A stretch of 64,000 bases of DNA from Streptococcus toyakuensis (GTDB lineage: Bacteria > Bacillota > Bacilli > Lactobacillales > Streptococcaceae), in NCBI RefSeq assembly GCF_024346585.1, contig NZ_AP024523.1, positions 1,621,001 to 1,685,000 of the forward strand. The letters are read 5' to 3'. Below are positions 10,185 through 18,714 of this stretch, one piece after another (the stretch's first letter is position 1; every line of letters starts with the position of its first letter). The translations under genes were made by a program, and so were the position numbers. A model generated the notes under the pieces. It worked only from the letters and a program-made list of their open reading frames with translations. It searched no databases and had not been told where the DNA came from.

Positions 10185-11291
10185 TTAAATAATTGCTTTT
10201 CGTGTGACAACTGCGACGCCTTCTGGTGCCCAGACGGCGACTTTGGCGGTGCCTGTTACGCGAATCCAGCCTAGGCCTGAGATAACTAGGTCTGTCTTGT
10301 CCTTGATGGTAAATACATGTTGGACTAGTTTTGGAAAATCTTCTTTTTCCTTGCTATTTGGTGGTGTCAGAAGGGTTCCTACATGCTTGTCATAGAAAGC
10401 ACTAGCTCCTTCAAGCTTGGTTCGGTGGAGTTTGAGTTCATTATCAAAGAAGGCTGTGAATCCTTGCTTTTCACCCGCAATGAAGTCAAAGCGTCCGAGA
10501 CCGCCTAGAAACAGTGTTTGTTCAGGATTGAGCTGATAGGTTTTGGGTTTAATTTCCTTTTTAGGGCTGACATACTTGAGGTTTTTAGCCGTCAAGTAGT
10601 GAGCCATCTGGTGGCGGTGGATAATTCCCGGCGTATCGTAGATATAAGAACCGTCGTCAAGCGGAATCTCAATTTTGTCCAAGGTTGTCCCTGGGAAGCG
10701 CGAAGTCGTGATGACATTCTGATCACCCGTGATTTCTTGAATGATGGCATTGATGAGGGTTGATTTTCCAACGTTTGTCACGCCAACAACATAGACATCA
10801 CGGCCCTTACGGTAGTGTTCGATTTTGTCAATGACTTCCTTAATAGCATGTTTATTTTGTGCCGAAGTTAGGACGACATCGACTGGACGAAGACCTTCTT
10901 CGTGGGCACGTTCCATGAGCCACTGGCTAATCTTGCCTGGTTTAACTGACTTGGGCAGGATATCTTTTTTATTTCCCACCAAAAGGACATCATTGCCCGA
11001 TACAAAGCGTGGCAAGCCTGGAATGACAGAGCCATTAAAATCAAAGATATCAATGACATTGACCACTAAGGCATCACTGTCTCCCACCTCGTGCAAGAGC
11101 TTGAGGAAATCATCGTCCGTCAACTGGACATCCGTGATTTCATTATAGTGGCGGAGACGGAAACAGCGTTGGCAATAGACTTCGCCAGTTTCCAAACCTT
11201 TTTCAAGTGCCGACTGGGGGGTAAAACCAAGACCAGCCTTATCTGTCGTCTGAATGGTTGCTCCACAACCAATACAGAGAATTTCTTCCAT
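10185..11291 (-). CDS. yqeH: Ribosome biogenesis GTPase YqeH
   Basis: Circularly permuted GTPase needed for 30S assembly. The N-terminal zinc finger is CIGC (residues 6-9) and CQRC (about 39-42). The G motifs occur in permuted order: NKKDILP (G4), then TSAQN (G5), then GVTNVGKST (G1) near residue 170, then DTPGI (G3). 368 residues, usual length. It starts two bases after the yqeG stop, so the two are translationally close; the hairpin cluster follows it. Confidence 0.95.
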   Translation of the reverse strand: MEEILCIGCGATIQTTDKAGLGFTPQSALEKGLETGEVYCQRCFRLRHYNEITDVQLTDDDFLKLLHEVGDSDALVVNVIDIFDFNGSVIPGLPRFVSGNDVLLVGNKKDILPKSVKPGKISQWLMERAHEEGLRPVDVVLTSAQNKHAIKEVIDKIEHYRKGRDVYVVGVTNVGKSTLINAIIQEITGDQNVITTSRFPGTTLDKIEIPLDDGSYIYDTPGIIHRHQMAHYLTAKNLKYVSPKKEIKPKTYQLNPEQTLFLGGLGRFDFIAGEKQGFTAFFDNELKLHRTKLEGASAFYDKHVGTLLTPPNSKEKEDFPKLVQHVFTIKDKTDLVISGLGWIRVTGTAKVAVWAPEGVAVVTRKAII

Positions 11292-11293
11292 AG

Positions 11294-11821
11294 TTAAATT
11301 CCTTTTTTATATGTAATCGGTCCGTACGTTTCAGTGATTTTTCGCTTCACACGGCGCTCACGAGCTCGGTTGATCTGTGTTTTGATCGAGTCATGTTGGA
11401 CCAAGGGTTTGACTAAAATCGAGCGAATGCCTGCACGGTGGGCTGCTCGTATATCTGTCATGAGCTGGTCGCCGACCATGACCACTTCGCTTTTCTCATA
11501 GTGGAATTCCTTCATGGCACGGTCAATCCCAAATGTGAAGGGCTTCAGAGCCCAATAAACGTAATCAATCCCAAACTTCTCAACTGCTCGTTGGACGCGT
11601 TTTTTAGTGTTATTTGATACCACAATAATGCGAATGCCCGCGTCCCGAAGATCATGTAGCCATTGCTTCATCTCTGGCGTCCCGTCAGGGTTGTTCCAAG
11701 CAATGAGGGTATTGTCCAAATCGACCAAAACAGCCTTGATTCCATGCGCCTGCAGGCTTGGGACTGTCAGATCATAGACTGCTTCCACAGCAAAGTCTGG
11801 CATGTAGTTTTCAATCACCAT
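11294..11821 (-). CDS. yqeG: HAD-family phosphatase YqeG
   Basis: 175-residue hydrolase of the HAD IIIA type. The nucleophile motif is LVDLDNTLIAW (about residues 33-43), motif II is IVVSNNTKKR, and MVGDQLMTDIRAAHRAG carries the C-terminal acidic residues. Phosphatidylglycerophosphatase activity is known for related proteins, but the substrate here is not shown. First gene of the yqeG-to-tmcAL run. Confidence 0.9.
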   Translation of the reverse strand: MVIENYMPDFAVEAVYDLTVPSLQAHGIKAVLVDLDNTLIAWNNPDGTPEMKQWLHDLRDAGIRIIVVSNNTKKRVQRAVEKFGIDYVYWALKPFTFGIDRAMKEFHYEKSEVVMVGDQLMTDIRAAHRAGIRSILVKPLVQHDSIKTQINRARERRVKRKITETYGPITYKKGI

Positions 11822-11837
11822 TTTGGCTCCTTTTCTT

Positions 11838-12743
11838 TTATTTTCTAGTAATTTTCTTCAGCCATTGAGATAAGGCCACCCATAAAATCAAGCTAGTCAT
11901 TAAGATATAAATCCAAGCATTTGGCTCTTCTGTAAATGGTAGAGGAACATTCATTCCGAAGAAACCTGTAATAACCGCAAGTACTGCTAGTAAGACGGAG
12001 ATAATAGTCAAAATTGACAAACTATCATTCAAGTTATTGTTTAGGATGTTGTTGTAAGAAGCTGAGAGTTGTTGCAAGACTTGAGAAATCAAGTCTGTCA
12101 TAGACACCAACTGATGGGCTTCAATCATGGCATCATCAAACTGCTCTCGTTCGACATCATTAAATCTCCGATAAAGAGCATGGCCCTGGATATGTTCCAA
12201 GAGGAGTCGATTTTGTTTTGCTGCTGCTGTCAAGTAAACCATACCAGTCTCCAAGTCAGAGAGGGCGAAGAGATTTTTCTTTGTTGTAGTTTGACGTAGC
12301 AAGGCACTAATTTCGTCCTTACTTTTATCCATCTCTTCAATGACAGGATAATAAGCGTTACTGATAATCTCTAAACCAGCAAAGAGAAACTTGTAAATAG
12401 AAAGCGACTCATGGCTATCCAGATAAGCTGACATCTGATCAATGACATAAGCATTCTTATGGTTGCTGATGGTAATCATTCGTTGTCTTTCGACGATAAA
12501 GGTCATGGGAATCGCTTCATAATATTCTTTGTCTTTTTCTAAATCAAGAACATTATAAATAAAGGTTACCGTCTCCGTTTCACGGTTATAATCCATATGA
12601 GCTCGTTCATTTCTATCCAGAGCATACTCAATGGTTTCCTTGTCCAATCCATAGATGTCAGAAAGATCTTCCATATTTTTAATCTTATCCACATCAAGGT
12701 CTATCCAGGTACAACCATTGCCCAACTGCTTTTCTAAAACCAT
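11838..12743 (-). CDS. corA: CorA-family divalent cation transporter
   Basis: Magnesium (or cobalt) channel of the CorA family, 301 residues. The large N-terminal cytoplasmic domain is followed by two C-terminal transmembrane helices, with the signature GMN in FFGMNVPLPF between them. AAAGGAG precedes the ATG. It lies 16 bp upstream of yqeG with no terminator seen, so it may be co-transcribed with the yqe operon. Confidence 0.9.
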   Translation of the reverse strand: MVLEKQLGNGCTWIDLDVDKIKNMEDLSDIYGLDKETIEYALDRNERAHMDYNRETETVTFIYNVLDLEKDKEYYEAIPMTFIVERQRMITISNHKNAYVIDQMSAYLDSHESLSIYKFLFAGLEIISNAYYPVIEEMDKSKDEISALLRQTTTKKNLFALSDLETGMVYLTAAAKQNRLLLEHIQGHALYRRFNDVEREQFDDAMIEAHQLVSMTDLISQVLQQLSASYNNILNNNLNDSLSILTIISVLLAVLAVITGFFGMNVPLPFTEEPNAWIYILMTSLILWVALSQWLKKITRK

Positions 12744-12794
12744 CTTTTCTCCTTTATTAAACTCTTTCTATTGTACCATAAATCTGCTAAAATT

Positions 12795-13361
12795 TCAGGC
12801 CTGGTCTGTACGAGAGAAATTGCTGACGACGGTGATATTCCGATTGGGAACGAAGTGCAGAACCTGGTCTTCTCCTCTGAGTTGCGTTGTTCGAATGCCG
12901 ACACTGACAACCTTGCCCGAGACAGTAATAGGACCATTTGTCAAAACGACCTCATCTCCCACATCCAGTTGACGTTCAAAGAGGATGAAAAAACCATTGA
13001 TGACATCAGACAGAAAACCTTGGGCTCCCATACCAATAGCCACCCCAGCTATCCCAGCACCTGCTAGTAAACTAGAAACTGGCAAACCCAAAATAGACAA
13101 GATACAGTAAAGCAAAAAGAAATAAAGGGTATAATTAAACACATTCTCTAATAAACGTGAAATGGTTTTCTGACGCCCGACATCATGACGAGACATTTTT
13201 AGAGAAGGTTTAACAATTCTCTGCACCATGGTATGGAGCAATTTCTTAGCTATATAAAAGAGTAAAAATAAGAATAACAGAGAAATTAACTTGGTTAAGA
13301 TATTTTCAATAATCGTTGTTATATCAAGCTTATTGAGGTAGGTTTGAATAAATTCTTTCAT
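12795..13361 (-). CDS. Mechanosensitive channel, MscS family, short form
   Basis: 188-residue membrane protein. Two or three hydrophobic helices are visible (about 20-45, 75-95 and the pore helix SSLLAGAGIAGVAIGMGAQG around 96-115), then the MscS beta domain (FERQLDVGDEVVL to FVPNRNITVVSN). It stops there: the C-terminal alpha/beta vestibule of classic MscS (about 280 residues) is missing. No continuation of the family is visible in the 50 bases before corA. It could be a natural short homologue or a truncated gene. Confidence 0.85.
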   Translation of the reverse strand: MKEFIQTYLNKLDITTIIENILTKLISLLFLFLLFYIAKKLLHTMVQRIVKPSLKMSRHDVGRQKTISRLLENVFNYTLYFFLLYCILSILGLPVSSLLAGAGIAGVAIGMGAQGFLSDVINGFFILFERQLDVGDEVVLTNGPITVSGKVVSVGIRTTQLRGEDQVLHFVPNRNITVVSNFSRTDQA

Positions 13362-13453
13362 AGAAAACTCCTTTCATTTATTATACCATACTTTTACAAG
13401 TGATGAATCTCCATAAATATTCAAAAATAACAGCCAAAATAGACAGAAAATTC

Positions 13454-13482
13454 TTGATTTTAGCTCATATTTATACTATAAT
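13454..13482 (+). promoter_or_regulatory. Promoter of sstT
   Basis: TTGATT at 13454-13459, 17-base spacer, TATAAT at 13477-13482. The ATG of sstT follows about 30 bases on with AAAGGAG. Confidence 0.75.
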
Positions 13483-13512
13483 CATAAACATTACACAACA
13501 AAGGAGATTGTT

Positions 13513-14718
13513 ATGAAAAAAATCATTCATGCTTGGAATAAGGCAAGCCTGATCAAACGAATTTTGATTGGTATGCTTTGTGGAGGTATCCTAGGACTGA
13601 CACTTCCTAACATTTCAGGAATTGGCCTGCTCGGAGATCTCTTTGTTGGTGGCCTCAAAGCCATCGCACCGATTCTGGTCTTTGCCCTCGTTGCCAATGC
13701 CCTTTCCCAACATAAAAAGGGGCAAGATAGCAATATGAAAACTGTTATCTTCCTTTATCTAGTGGGGACATTTGCAGCTGCTCTTGTAGCGGTTTTTGCT
13801 AGTTTCATCGTACCTGTTGAAATTACCCTAAATAGTGCCAATACAGAAATTGCACCACCAGATGGGATTGGCCAGGTCCTCAGCAACCTCTTGCTCAAAT
13901 TGGTTGACAATCCAGTCAATGCCCTTGTCACAGCCAACTACATCGGTATCCTATCATGGGCAGTTGTTTTCGGGATTGCTATGAGAGAAGCCAGCAAAAA
14001 TAGTAAAGAATTGTTGAATACTATTGCTGATGTGACTTCTAAAATTGTCGAGTGGATCATCAACCTAGCTCCATTTGGAATCCTTGGCCTTGTCTTCAAA
14101 ACCATCTCCGATAAGGGAATCGGCAGTTTAGCTAACTATGGAATCTTGCTTGGCCTCTTGGTGACAACTATGTTCTTTGTTGCTCTAGTAGTCAATCCAT
14201 TGATTGCATTTCTCTTTATGAAGAGGAATCCTTATCCCCTCGTTTTGAAATGTTTGCGTGTCAGTGGTGTGACAGCCTTCTTCACTCGTAGTTCTGCGGC
14301 CAACATCCCTGTCAATATGAAACTTTGCCACGACCTCGGACTAGATCCAGATACCTATTCAGTTTCTATCCCACTTGGTTCTACTATCAACATGGCCGGA
14401 GCAGCAATTACCATTAACGTTCTAACCCTTGCTGCAGTAAATACTCTTGGCATCCCTGTTGACTTTGCAACAGCCTTTGTCCTTAGTGTAGTAGCAGCCA
14501 TCTCAGCCTGTGGAGCTTCTGGTATTGCCGGAGGATCCCTCCTTCTTATCCCAGTTGCTTGTAGCCTCTTCGGTATTTCTAACGATATTGCTATGCAAGT
14601 TGTTGGGGTTGGATTTGTGATTGGAGTTATCCAAGACTCATGTGAAACAGCCCTCAACTCTTCTACAGACGTCCTCTTTACCGCCGTTGCCGAATACGCA
14701 GCAGCCCGTAAAAAATAA
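13513..14718 (+). CDS. sstT: Serine/threonine:sodium symporter SstT
   Basis: Sodium-coupled uptake of serine and threonine; dicarboxylate/amino acid:cation symporter (DAACS) family, 401 residues. Multiple membrane spans, with signature stretches [15 protein letters not shown] and [17 protein letters not shown] in the C-terminal substrate-binding core, and [20 protein letters not shown] near the end. It has its own promoter and is divergent from the mscS-corA-yqe genes. Confidence 0.94.
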   Translation: MKKIIHAWNKASLIKRILIGMLCGGILGLTLPNISGIGLLGDLFVGGLKAIAPILVFALVANALSQHKKGQDSNMKTVIFLYLVGTFAAALVAVFASFIVPVEITLNSANTEIAPPDGIGQVLSNLLLKLVDNPVNALVTANYIGILSWAVVFGIAMREASKNSKELLNTIADVTSKIVEWIINLAPFGILGLVFKTISDKGIGSLANYGILLGLLVTTMFFVALVVNPLIAFLFMKRNPYPLVLKCLRVSGVTAFFTRSSAANIPVNMKLCHDLGLDPDTYSVSIPLGSTINMAGAAITINVLTLAAVNTLGIPVDFATAFVLSVVAAISACGASGIAGGSLLLIPVACSLFGISNDIAMQVVGVGFVIGVIQDSCETALNSSTDVLFTAVAEYAAARKK

Positions 14719-14785
14719 CTCATAAAGGCAAGCCTTCTCAGGTCTTGTCTTTTACGCTTTTATTCTAACTTATTAAGAAATTCTT

Positions 14786-15739
14786 ATGTCTATTAGCCAA
14801 CGTACGACCAAACTCATCTTAGCCACCTGTCTTGCCTGCTTTCTTGCTTATTTTCTCAATCTCTCCTCAGCTGTCTCGGCTGGAATTATTGCCCTCTTGA
14901 GCCTATCTGATACGCGTAGAAGTACCTTAAAACTGGCTCGCAATCGCCTCTTTTCCATGCTTCTAGCTCTGGCTATTGGTGTTTTAGCTTTTCACTTGAG
15001 TGGATTTCATATCTGGAGCCTTGGACTCTATCTTGCCCTATACGTTCCTCTGGCCTACAAGATGGGCTGGGAAATTGGCATCACTCCAAGCACTGTTTTG
15101 GTTAGCCATCTCTTGGTGCAAGAGTCAACTTCTCCAGACCTTCTACTCAATGAATTCCTTCTCTTTGTAATTGGTACAGGATTTGCCTTACTTGTAAATC
15201 TCTACATGCCTTCACGACAAGAGGAAATCCAGCACTACCACACGCTGGTGGAAGAAAAGTTAAAAGATATCCTCCATCGCTTCAAATACTACTTATCCAA
15301 AGGAGATGGACGCAATCGAGCACAGCTGGTAGAAGAATTAGACACCCTTTTGGAAGAAGCCCTCAGACTAGTCTATCTAGATCACTCAGACCACCTCTTT
15401 CACCAGACCGATTACCATATCCACTATTTTGAGATGAGACAGCGACAAAGTCGCATACTACGAAACATGGCCCAACAAATCAACACCTGTCACCTAGCTG
15501 CCAGTGAAAGCCTGATTTTGGCCCAACTCTTTTCAAAAATTGCTGGACAACTGAGCCAGACCAATCCTGCTTCTGATTTGCTAGATGAAATCGAACGCTA
15601 TCTGGAAGTCTTCCGTAACCGCAGTCTGCCCAAGACAAGAGAAGAATTTGAAACCCGTGCCACGCTCCTCCAACTCCTACGCGAAGCCAAAACCTTCATC
15701 CAAGTAAAAGTTGACTTTTACAAAAAATATGGACAGTAA
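14786..15739 (+). CDS. FUSC-type aromatic acid exporter family protein
   Basis: 317 residues. The N-terminal half has about four to five hydrophobic helices (residues 8-140) containing SAVSAGIIALLSLSDTRRSTLK, typical of the ArAE_1 (DUF939) family. The C-terminal half is a soluble helical domain with a cluster of acidic and His residues. A role in export of aromatic acids is inferred from the family only. It follows sstT by 67 bp with only a weak hairpin between, so read-through from the sstT promoter is likely. Confidence 0.82.
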   Translation: MSISQRTTKLILATCLACFLAYFLNLSSAVSAGIIALLSLSDTRRSTLKLARNRLFSMLLALAIGVLAFHLSGFHIWSLGLYLALYVPLAYKMGWEIGITPSTVLVSHLLVQESTSPDLLLNEFLLFVIGTGFALLVNLYMPSRQEEIQHYHTLVEEKLKDILHRFKYYLSKGDGRNRAQLVEELDTLLEEALRLVYLDHSDHLFHQTDYHIHYFEMRQRQSRILRNMAQQINTCHLAASESLILAQLFSKIAGQLSQTNPASDLLDEIERYLEVFRNRSLPKTREEFETRATLLQLLREAKTFIQVKVDFYKKYGQ

Positions 15740-15744
15740 AAAAG

Positions 15745-15792
15745 AAAACTTCAGACCAATCACAAAAAGTGAAAATCTGGAGTTTTCTTTTA
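15745..15792 (+). terminator. Terminator after the FUSC-type gene
   Basis: AAAACTTCAGA (15745-15755) pairs with TCTGGAGTTTT (15776-15786), 11 bp with one G-T pair, followed by CTTTTATTT. Confidence 0.85.
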
Positions 15793-15904
15793 TTTGTAAG
15801 TTATCACCATAAAGGTTAATAGTAAAACGAATAAGTTCTAATATTCAACATCTTTTTATAGAAAGCTAAGATAAAACCCTACATACTTTGCTGTCTTATT
15901 AGCC

Positions 15905-16192
15905 ACGACACTGAGTTTTACAAATCGATTACATTTACAAAACATAGTTAGTAAGGCAGTTAGCTAGGCTACTTCCTACCAGTTACGACAGAAAAATCCA
16001 CGAATCCATAATATTCGTGGATTTTTCCTAGTGAAGCGTTTAGGTAAGCCGCAATAGCGGTTACCTATTATTAGATTACGACACTGAGTTTTACAAATCG
16101 ATTCCATTTGTAAAACTCAGTTAGTGAAGCAGTTAGGCAAGTCTAATAGGACTTGCCGTAGCCTACTTAGATTGCTTTGCAATCAAGTAGGC
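15905..16192. repeat. Tandem array of three palindrome-bearing units
   Basis: Three units start with ACGACA at 15905, 15985 and 16078. In each, a first palindrome follows, then a conserved linker (consensus TAGTGAAGC then GTTAGG), then a second palindrome. First palindromes: unit 2 at 15992-16026 (14-bp perfect stem, 7-base loop) and unit 3 at 16084-16120 (15-bp perfect stem, 7-base loop); that of unit 1 is a decayed copy of unit 3. Second palindromes: 16043-16065 and 16136-16157. An additional stem with one bulge lies at 16161-16192, next to the prfC stop. The linkers are conserved while the palindrome sequences differ. No ORF is apparent. Confidence 0.8.
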
Positions 16193-16200
16193 TTACTGAA

Positions 16201-17745
16201 TCACATCTTCTCTTCCAACTCTACATCTGGATACTTGTCCGCAAACCAGCGGAGGGCAAAGTCATTTTCAAAGAGAAAGACTGGTTGGTCAAAACGGTCT
16301 TTAGCCAAGATATTTCGACTTGACGACATCCGTTCATCCAAGTCCTCAGGCTTAATCCAACGAACGGTCTTTTTACCCATCGGGCTCATAACCACTTCTG
16401 CATTGTACTCGCCTTCCATACGGTGTTTAAAGACTTCAAACTGGAGTTGACCAACAGCGCCTAGCATGTACTCGCCAGTTTGATAATTCTTATAAAGCTG
16501 AATGGCACCTTCTTGCACCAATTGCTCAATCCCCTTGTGGAAGGATTTTTGCTTCATAACGTTCTTGGCAGAAACTTTCATAAAAATTTCAGGTGTAAAG
16601 GTTGGCAGCGGTTCAAACTCAAACTTATTTTTTCCAACTGTCAAAGTGTCCCCAACCTGATAAGTACCTGTATCGTAAACCCCGATGATATCACCTGCCA
16701 CGGCATTGGTTACATTCTCACGACTTTCCGCCATAAACTGGGTAACATTAGACAGCTTGGCGCCCTTACCAGTACGAGGTAGGTTGACACTCATACCACG
16801 CTCAAACTCACCTGATACGATACGGACAAAGGCGATACGGTCACGGTGACGAGGGTCCATGTTGGCTTGGATCTTAAAGACAAATCCTGAGAAATCCTTG
16901 TCATAAGGATCCACAATTTCACCGTCTGTTTTCTTGTGACCATGTGGTTCTGGAGCAAACTTAAGGAAGGTTTCAAGGAAGGTCTGCACACCAAAGTTTG
17001 TGAGGGCCGAACCGAAGAAGACAGGTGTCAATTCTCCAGCCAGAATAGCTTCCTCTGAAAACTCATTCCCAGCTTCATTTAAAAGTTCAATATCATCCTT
17101 GACTTGCTCGTAGAAAGGATTGCTGCCAAAAAGCTTGTCCCCATCTTCAAGACTAGCAAAACGCTCATCCCCTTTATAGAGCTCCAAGCGTTGGTTATAG
17201 AGGTCATATAAGCCCTCAAAGGCTTTCCCCATCCCGATTGGCCAGTTCATCGGATAACTTGCAATGCCCAAGACTTCTTCCAACTCTTGCAAGAGGTCTA
17301 GTGGCTCACGTCCGTCACGGTCCAGCTTGTTCATAAAGGTAAAGACGGGAATGCCACGGTGTTTCACAACTTCAAACAATTTCTTAGTTTGGGCCTCGAT
17401 ACCCTTGGCAGAGTCCACAACCATGACCGCAGCATCCACCGCCATCAAGGTACGATAGGTATCTTCTGAGAAATCCTCGTGTCCTGGTGTGTCTAGGATA
17501 TTCACACGCTTGCCATCGTAGTCAAACTGCATCACAGATGAAGTAACCGAAATCCCACGTTGCTTCTCGATATCCATCCAGTCAGACTTGGCAAAAGTCC
17601 CTGTTTTCTTTCCTTTAACCGTACCAGCCTCACGAATCTCGCCCCCAAAGTAGAGCAACTGCTCAGTGATGGTTGTTTTCCCCGCGTCCGGGTGGGAGAT
17701 GATGGCAAAGGTACGACGTTTCTTAATTTCTTCTTGAATATTCAT
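16201..17745 (-). CDS. prfC: Peptide chain release factor 3
   Basis: GTPase that recycles RF1/RF2 from the ribosome after peptide release. The 514 residues show G1 [13 protein letters not shown] (about 19-31), G3 [14 protein letters not shown] near 85 and G4 NKLDRDGR near 140, followed by the RF3 beta-barrel and C-terminal domains. The length is usual. The hairpin array follows its stop directly, in place of a simple terminator. Confidence 0.96.
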   Translation of the reverse strand: MNIQEEIKKRRTFAIISHPDAGKTTITEQLLYFGGEIREAGTVKGKKTGTFAKSDWMDIEKQRGISVTSSVMQFDYDGKRVNILDTPGHEDFSEDTYRTLMAVDAAVMVVDSAKGIEAQTKKLFEVVKHRGIPVFTFMNKLDRDGREPLDLLQELEEVLGIASYPMNWPIGMGKAFEGLYDLYNQRLELYKGDERFASLEDGDKLFGSNPFYEQVKDDIELLNEAGNEFSEEAILAGELTPVFFGSALTNFGVQTFLETFLKFAPEPHGHKKTDGEIVDPYDKDFSGFVFKIQANMDPRHRDRIAFVRIVSGEFERGMSVNLPRTGKGAKLSNVTQFMAESRENVTNAVAGDIIGVYDTGTYQVGDTLTVGKNKFEFEPLPTFTPEIFMKVSAKNVMKQKSFHKGIEQLVQEGAIQLYKNYQTGEYMLGAVGQLQFEVFKHRMEGEYNAEVVMSPMGKKTVRWIKPEDLDERMSSSRNILAKDRFDQPVFLFENDFALRWFADKYPDVELEEKM

Positions 17746-17906
17746 AAGTTCTCTTTCTTTGATTCTCTATTTTTCTTGTTTCAATAATTCAGAATGATTT
17801 TTACATTGGATTTTACCATTCCTTTCAACACTCCATTATATCGGATTTTAGCATTTTTTTCAATTTCTATTTTATGTCAGACACTGCTAAAGTAGAACAA
17901 TTCCAC

Positions 17907-17934
17907 TTGCAATTTTTAAAATAAATGTTACAAT
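17907..17934 (+). promoter_or_regulatory. Promoter of the putative antitoxin RNA
   Basis: TTGCAA at 17907-17912, 16-base spacer, TACAAT at 17929-17934, with a TGT extension just before the -10. The expected transcription start is near 17941. No ORF with a ribosome site follows, consistent with an RNA gene. Confidence 0.7.
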
Positions 17935-17940
17935 GAATAT

Positions 17941-18053
17941 AGAAAAAGGTGTTGCGTCAACAACACCCTACAGAGCCGTTTAAGACGGTGGCTGTAATTA
18001 CATAACTAAAAAATAGCTCGTTAACTCGCCAAAGTTAGGACGGCTATTTTTTT
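17941..18053 (+). ncRNA. Putative type I antitoxin RNA, convergent with the holin-like toxin gene
   Basis: About 110 bases between a good promoter and an intrinsic terminator, with no coding potential. It contains a 7-bp hairpin (GGTGTTG/CAACACC, 17948-17967) and a second GCC-rich hairpin. Its terminator (18008-18017 pairing with 18043-18052) overlaps the last codons of the toxin gene on the other strand, so the two transcripts overlap tail to tail and can pair. The arrangement matches type I loci such as TxpA/RatA. The 5' end is predicted, not measured. Confidence 0.7.
18008..18052. terminator. Shared bidirectional terminator of the toxin and antitoxin RNAs
   Basis: AAAAAATAGC (18008-18017) pairs perfectly with GCTATTTTTT (18043-18052); an inner TAAC/GTTA stem strengthens it. 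T-runs occur on both strands. The toxin stop codon lies within the stem. Confidence 0.85.
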
Positions 18054-18145
18054 GTCTCTTTTACCAATTCAAGGATGAACTTCAGGAGCGTGATAACAAA
18101 GTTACCAGCTACAAACATGAGTGTCAAAGCCTCAAAGGGTGACAA
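18044..18145 (-). CDS. Putative holin-like toxin (type I toxin, Hol_Tox-like), 33 residues
   Basis: A 33-residue hydrophobic peptide starting MSPFEALTLMFVAGNFVITL and ending in a basic tail (VKETKK). The beginning MSxFEALxLM and the single transmembrane helix (about 7-28) fit the putative holin-like toxin family of Firmicutes, whose members depolarise or disturb the membrane. The start is TTG at 18145; AAGGAG stands 9 bases before it, and the family N-terminus supports this start over the internal ATG. The transcript would begin after TACAAT near 18248, giving a leader of about 90 bases. The convergent antisense RNA should control it. Confidence 0.75.
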   Translation of the reverse strand: MSPFEALTLMFVAGNFVITLLKFILELVKETKK

Positions 18146-18411
18146 ATCTGGTTACTCCTTTCTACTAAGATTTTACAGGTTCTGCACATAAGCATCACCA
18201 TCCTTTCGATTTCGTAACCACCGTCTTCACTTCTCTGTTACACCATTGTACCATATAATTCCTCCGTTGAAATCCTCTTTTCAAATTAATAATCATTAAA
18301 ACACATTCTCTAGCCTCCACCTGTCTTTTTTCAGCTTTACCTCCCTTATTTATAGGAAAATATGGTAAAATAGAACAGACTAAAAATCATCATTTCACGA
18401 AAGGATGCAAG

Positions 18412-18714
18412 ATGAAAATTACGCAAGAAGAGGTAACACACGTTGCCAATCTTTCAAAATTAAGATTCTCTGAAGAAGAAACTGCTACCTTTGCGACGAC
18501 TTTGTCTAAGATTGTTGACATGGTTGAATTGCTGGGCGAAGTCGACACAACCGGTGTCGCACCTACTACAACTATGGCTGACCGTAAGACCGTATTCCGC
18601 CCTGATGTGGCCGAAGAAGGAACAGACCGTGATCGCTTGTTTAAAAACGTACCTGAAAAAGACAACTACTATATCAAGGTACCAGCTATCCTAGACGATG
18701 GAGGAGATGCCTAA
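18412..18714 (+). CDS. gatC: Aspartyl/glutamyl-tRNA amidotransferase subunit C
   Basis: Small subunit (100 residues) of the GatCAB complex that converts Glu-tRNA(Gln) to Gln-tRNA(Gln). It begins [21 protein letters not shown], the GatC signature, and ends with a tail that wraps GatA. An extended -10 (TGGTAAAAT, -10 at 18366-18371) stands upstream, and AAAGGA precedes the ATG. The stop overlaps the gatA start by one base. Confidence 0.96.
   Translation: MKITQEEVTHVANLSKLRFSEEETATFATTLSKIVDMVELLGEVDTTGVAPTTTMADRKTVFRPDVAEEGTDRDRLFKNVPEKDNYYIKVPAILDDGGDA

Noticed and set aside
15905..16192. Hairpin array considered as a simple terminator or an RNA gene such as tRNA
   Set aside because: No T-runs at the array hairpins, no tRNA or rRNA features, and the units repeat; the real terminator of the plus-strand gene lies before it at 15745-15792.
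17941..18145. Fst/par type toxin system
   Set aside because: The peptide lacks the Fst pattern and has the MSxFEALxLM beginning of holin-like toxins; only the convergent layout is similar.
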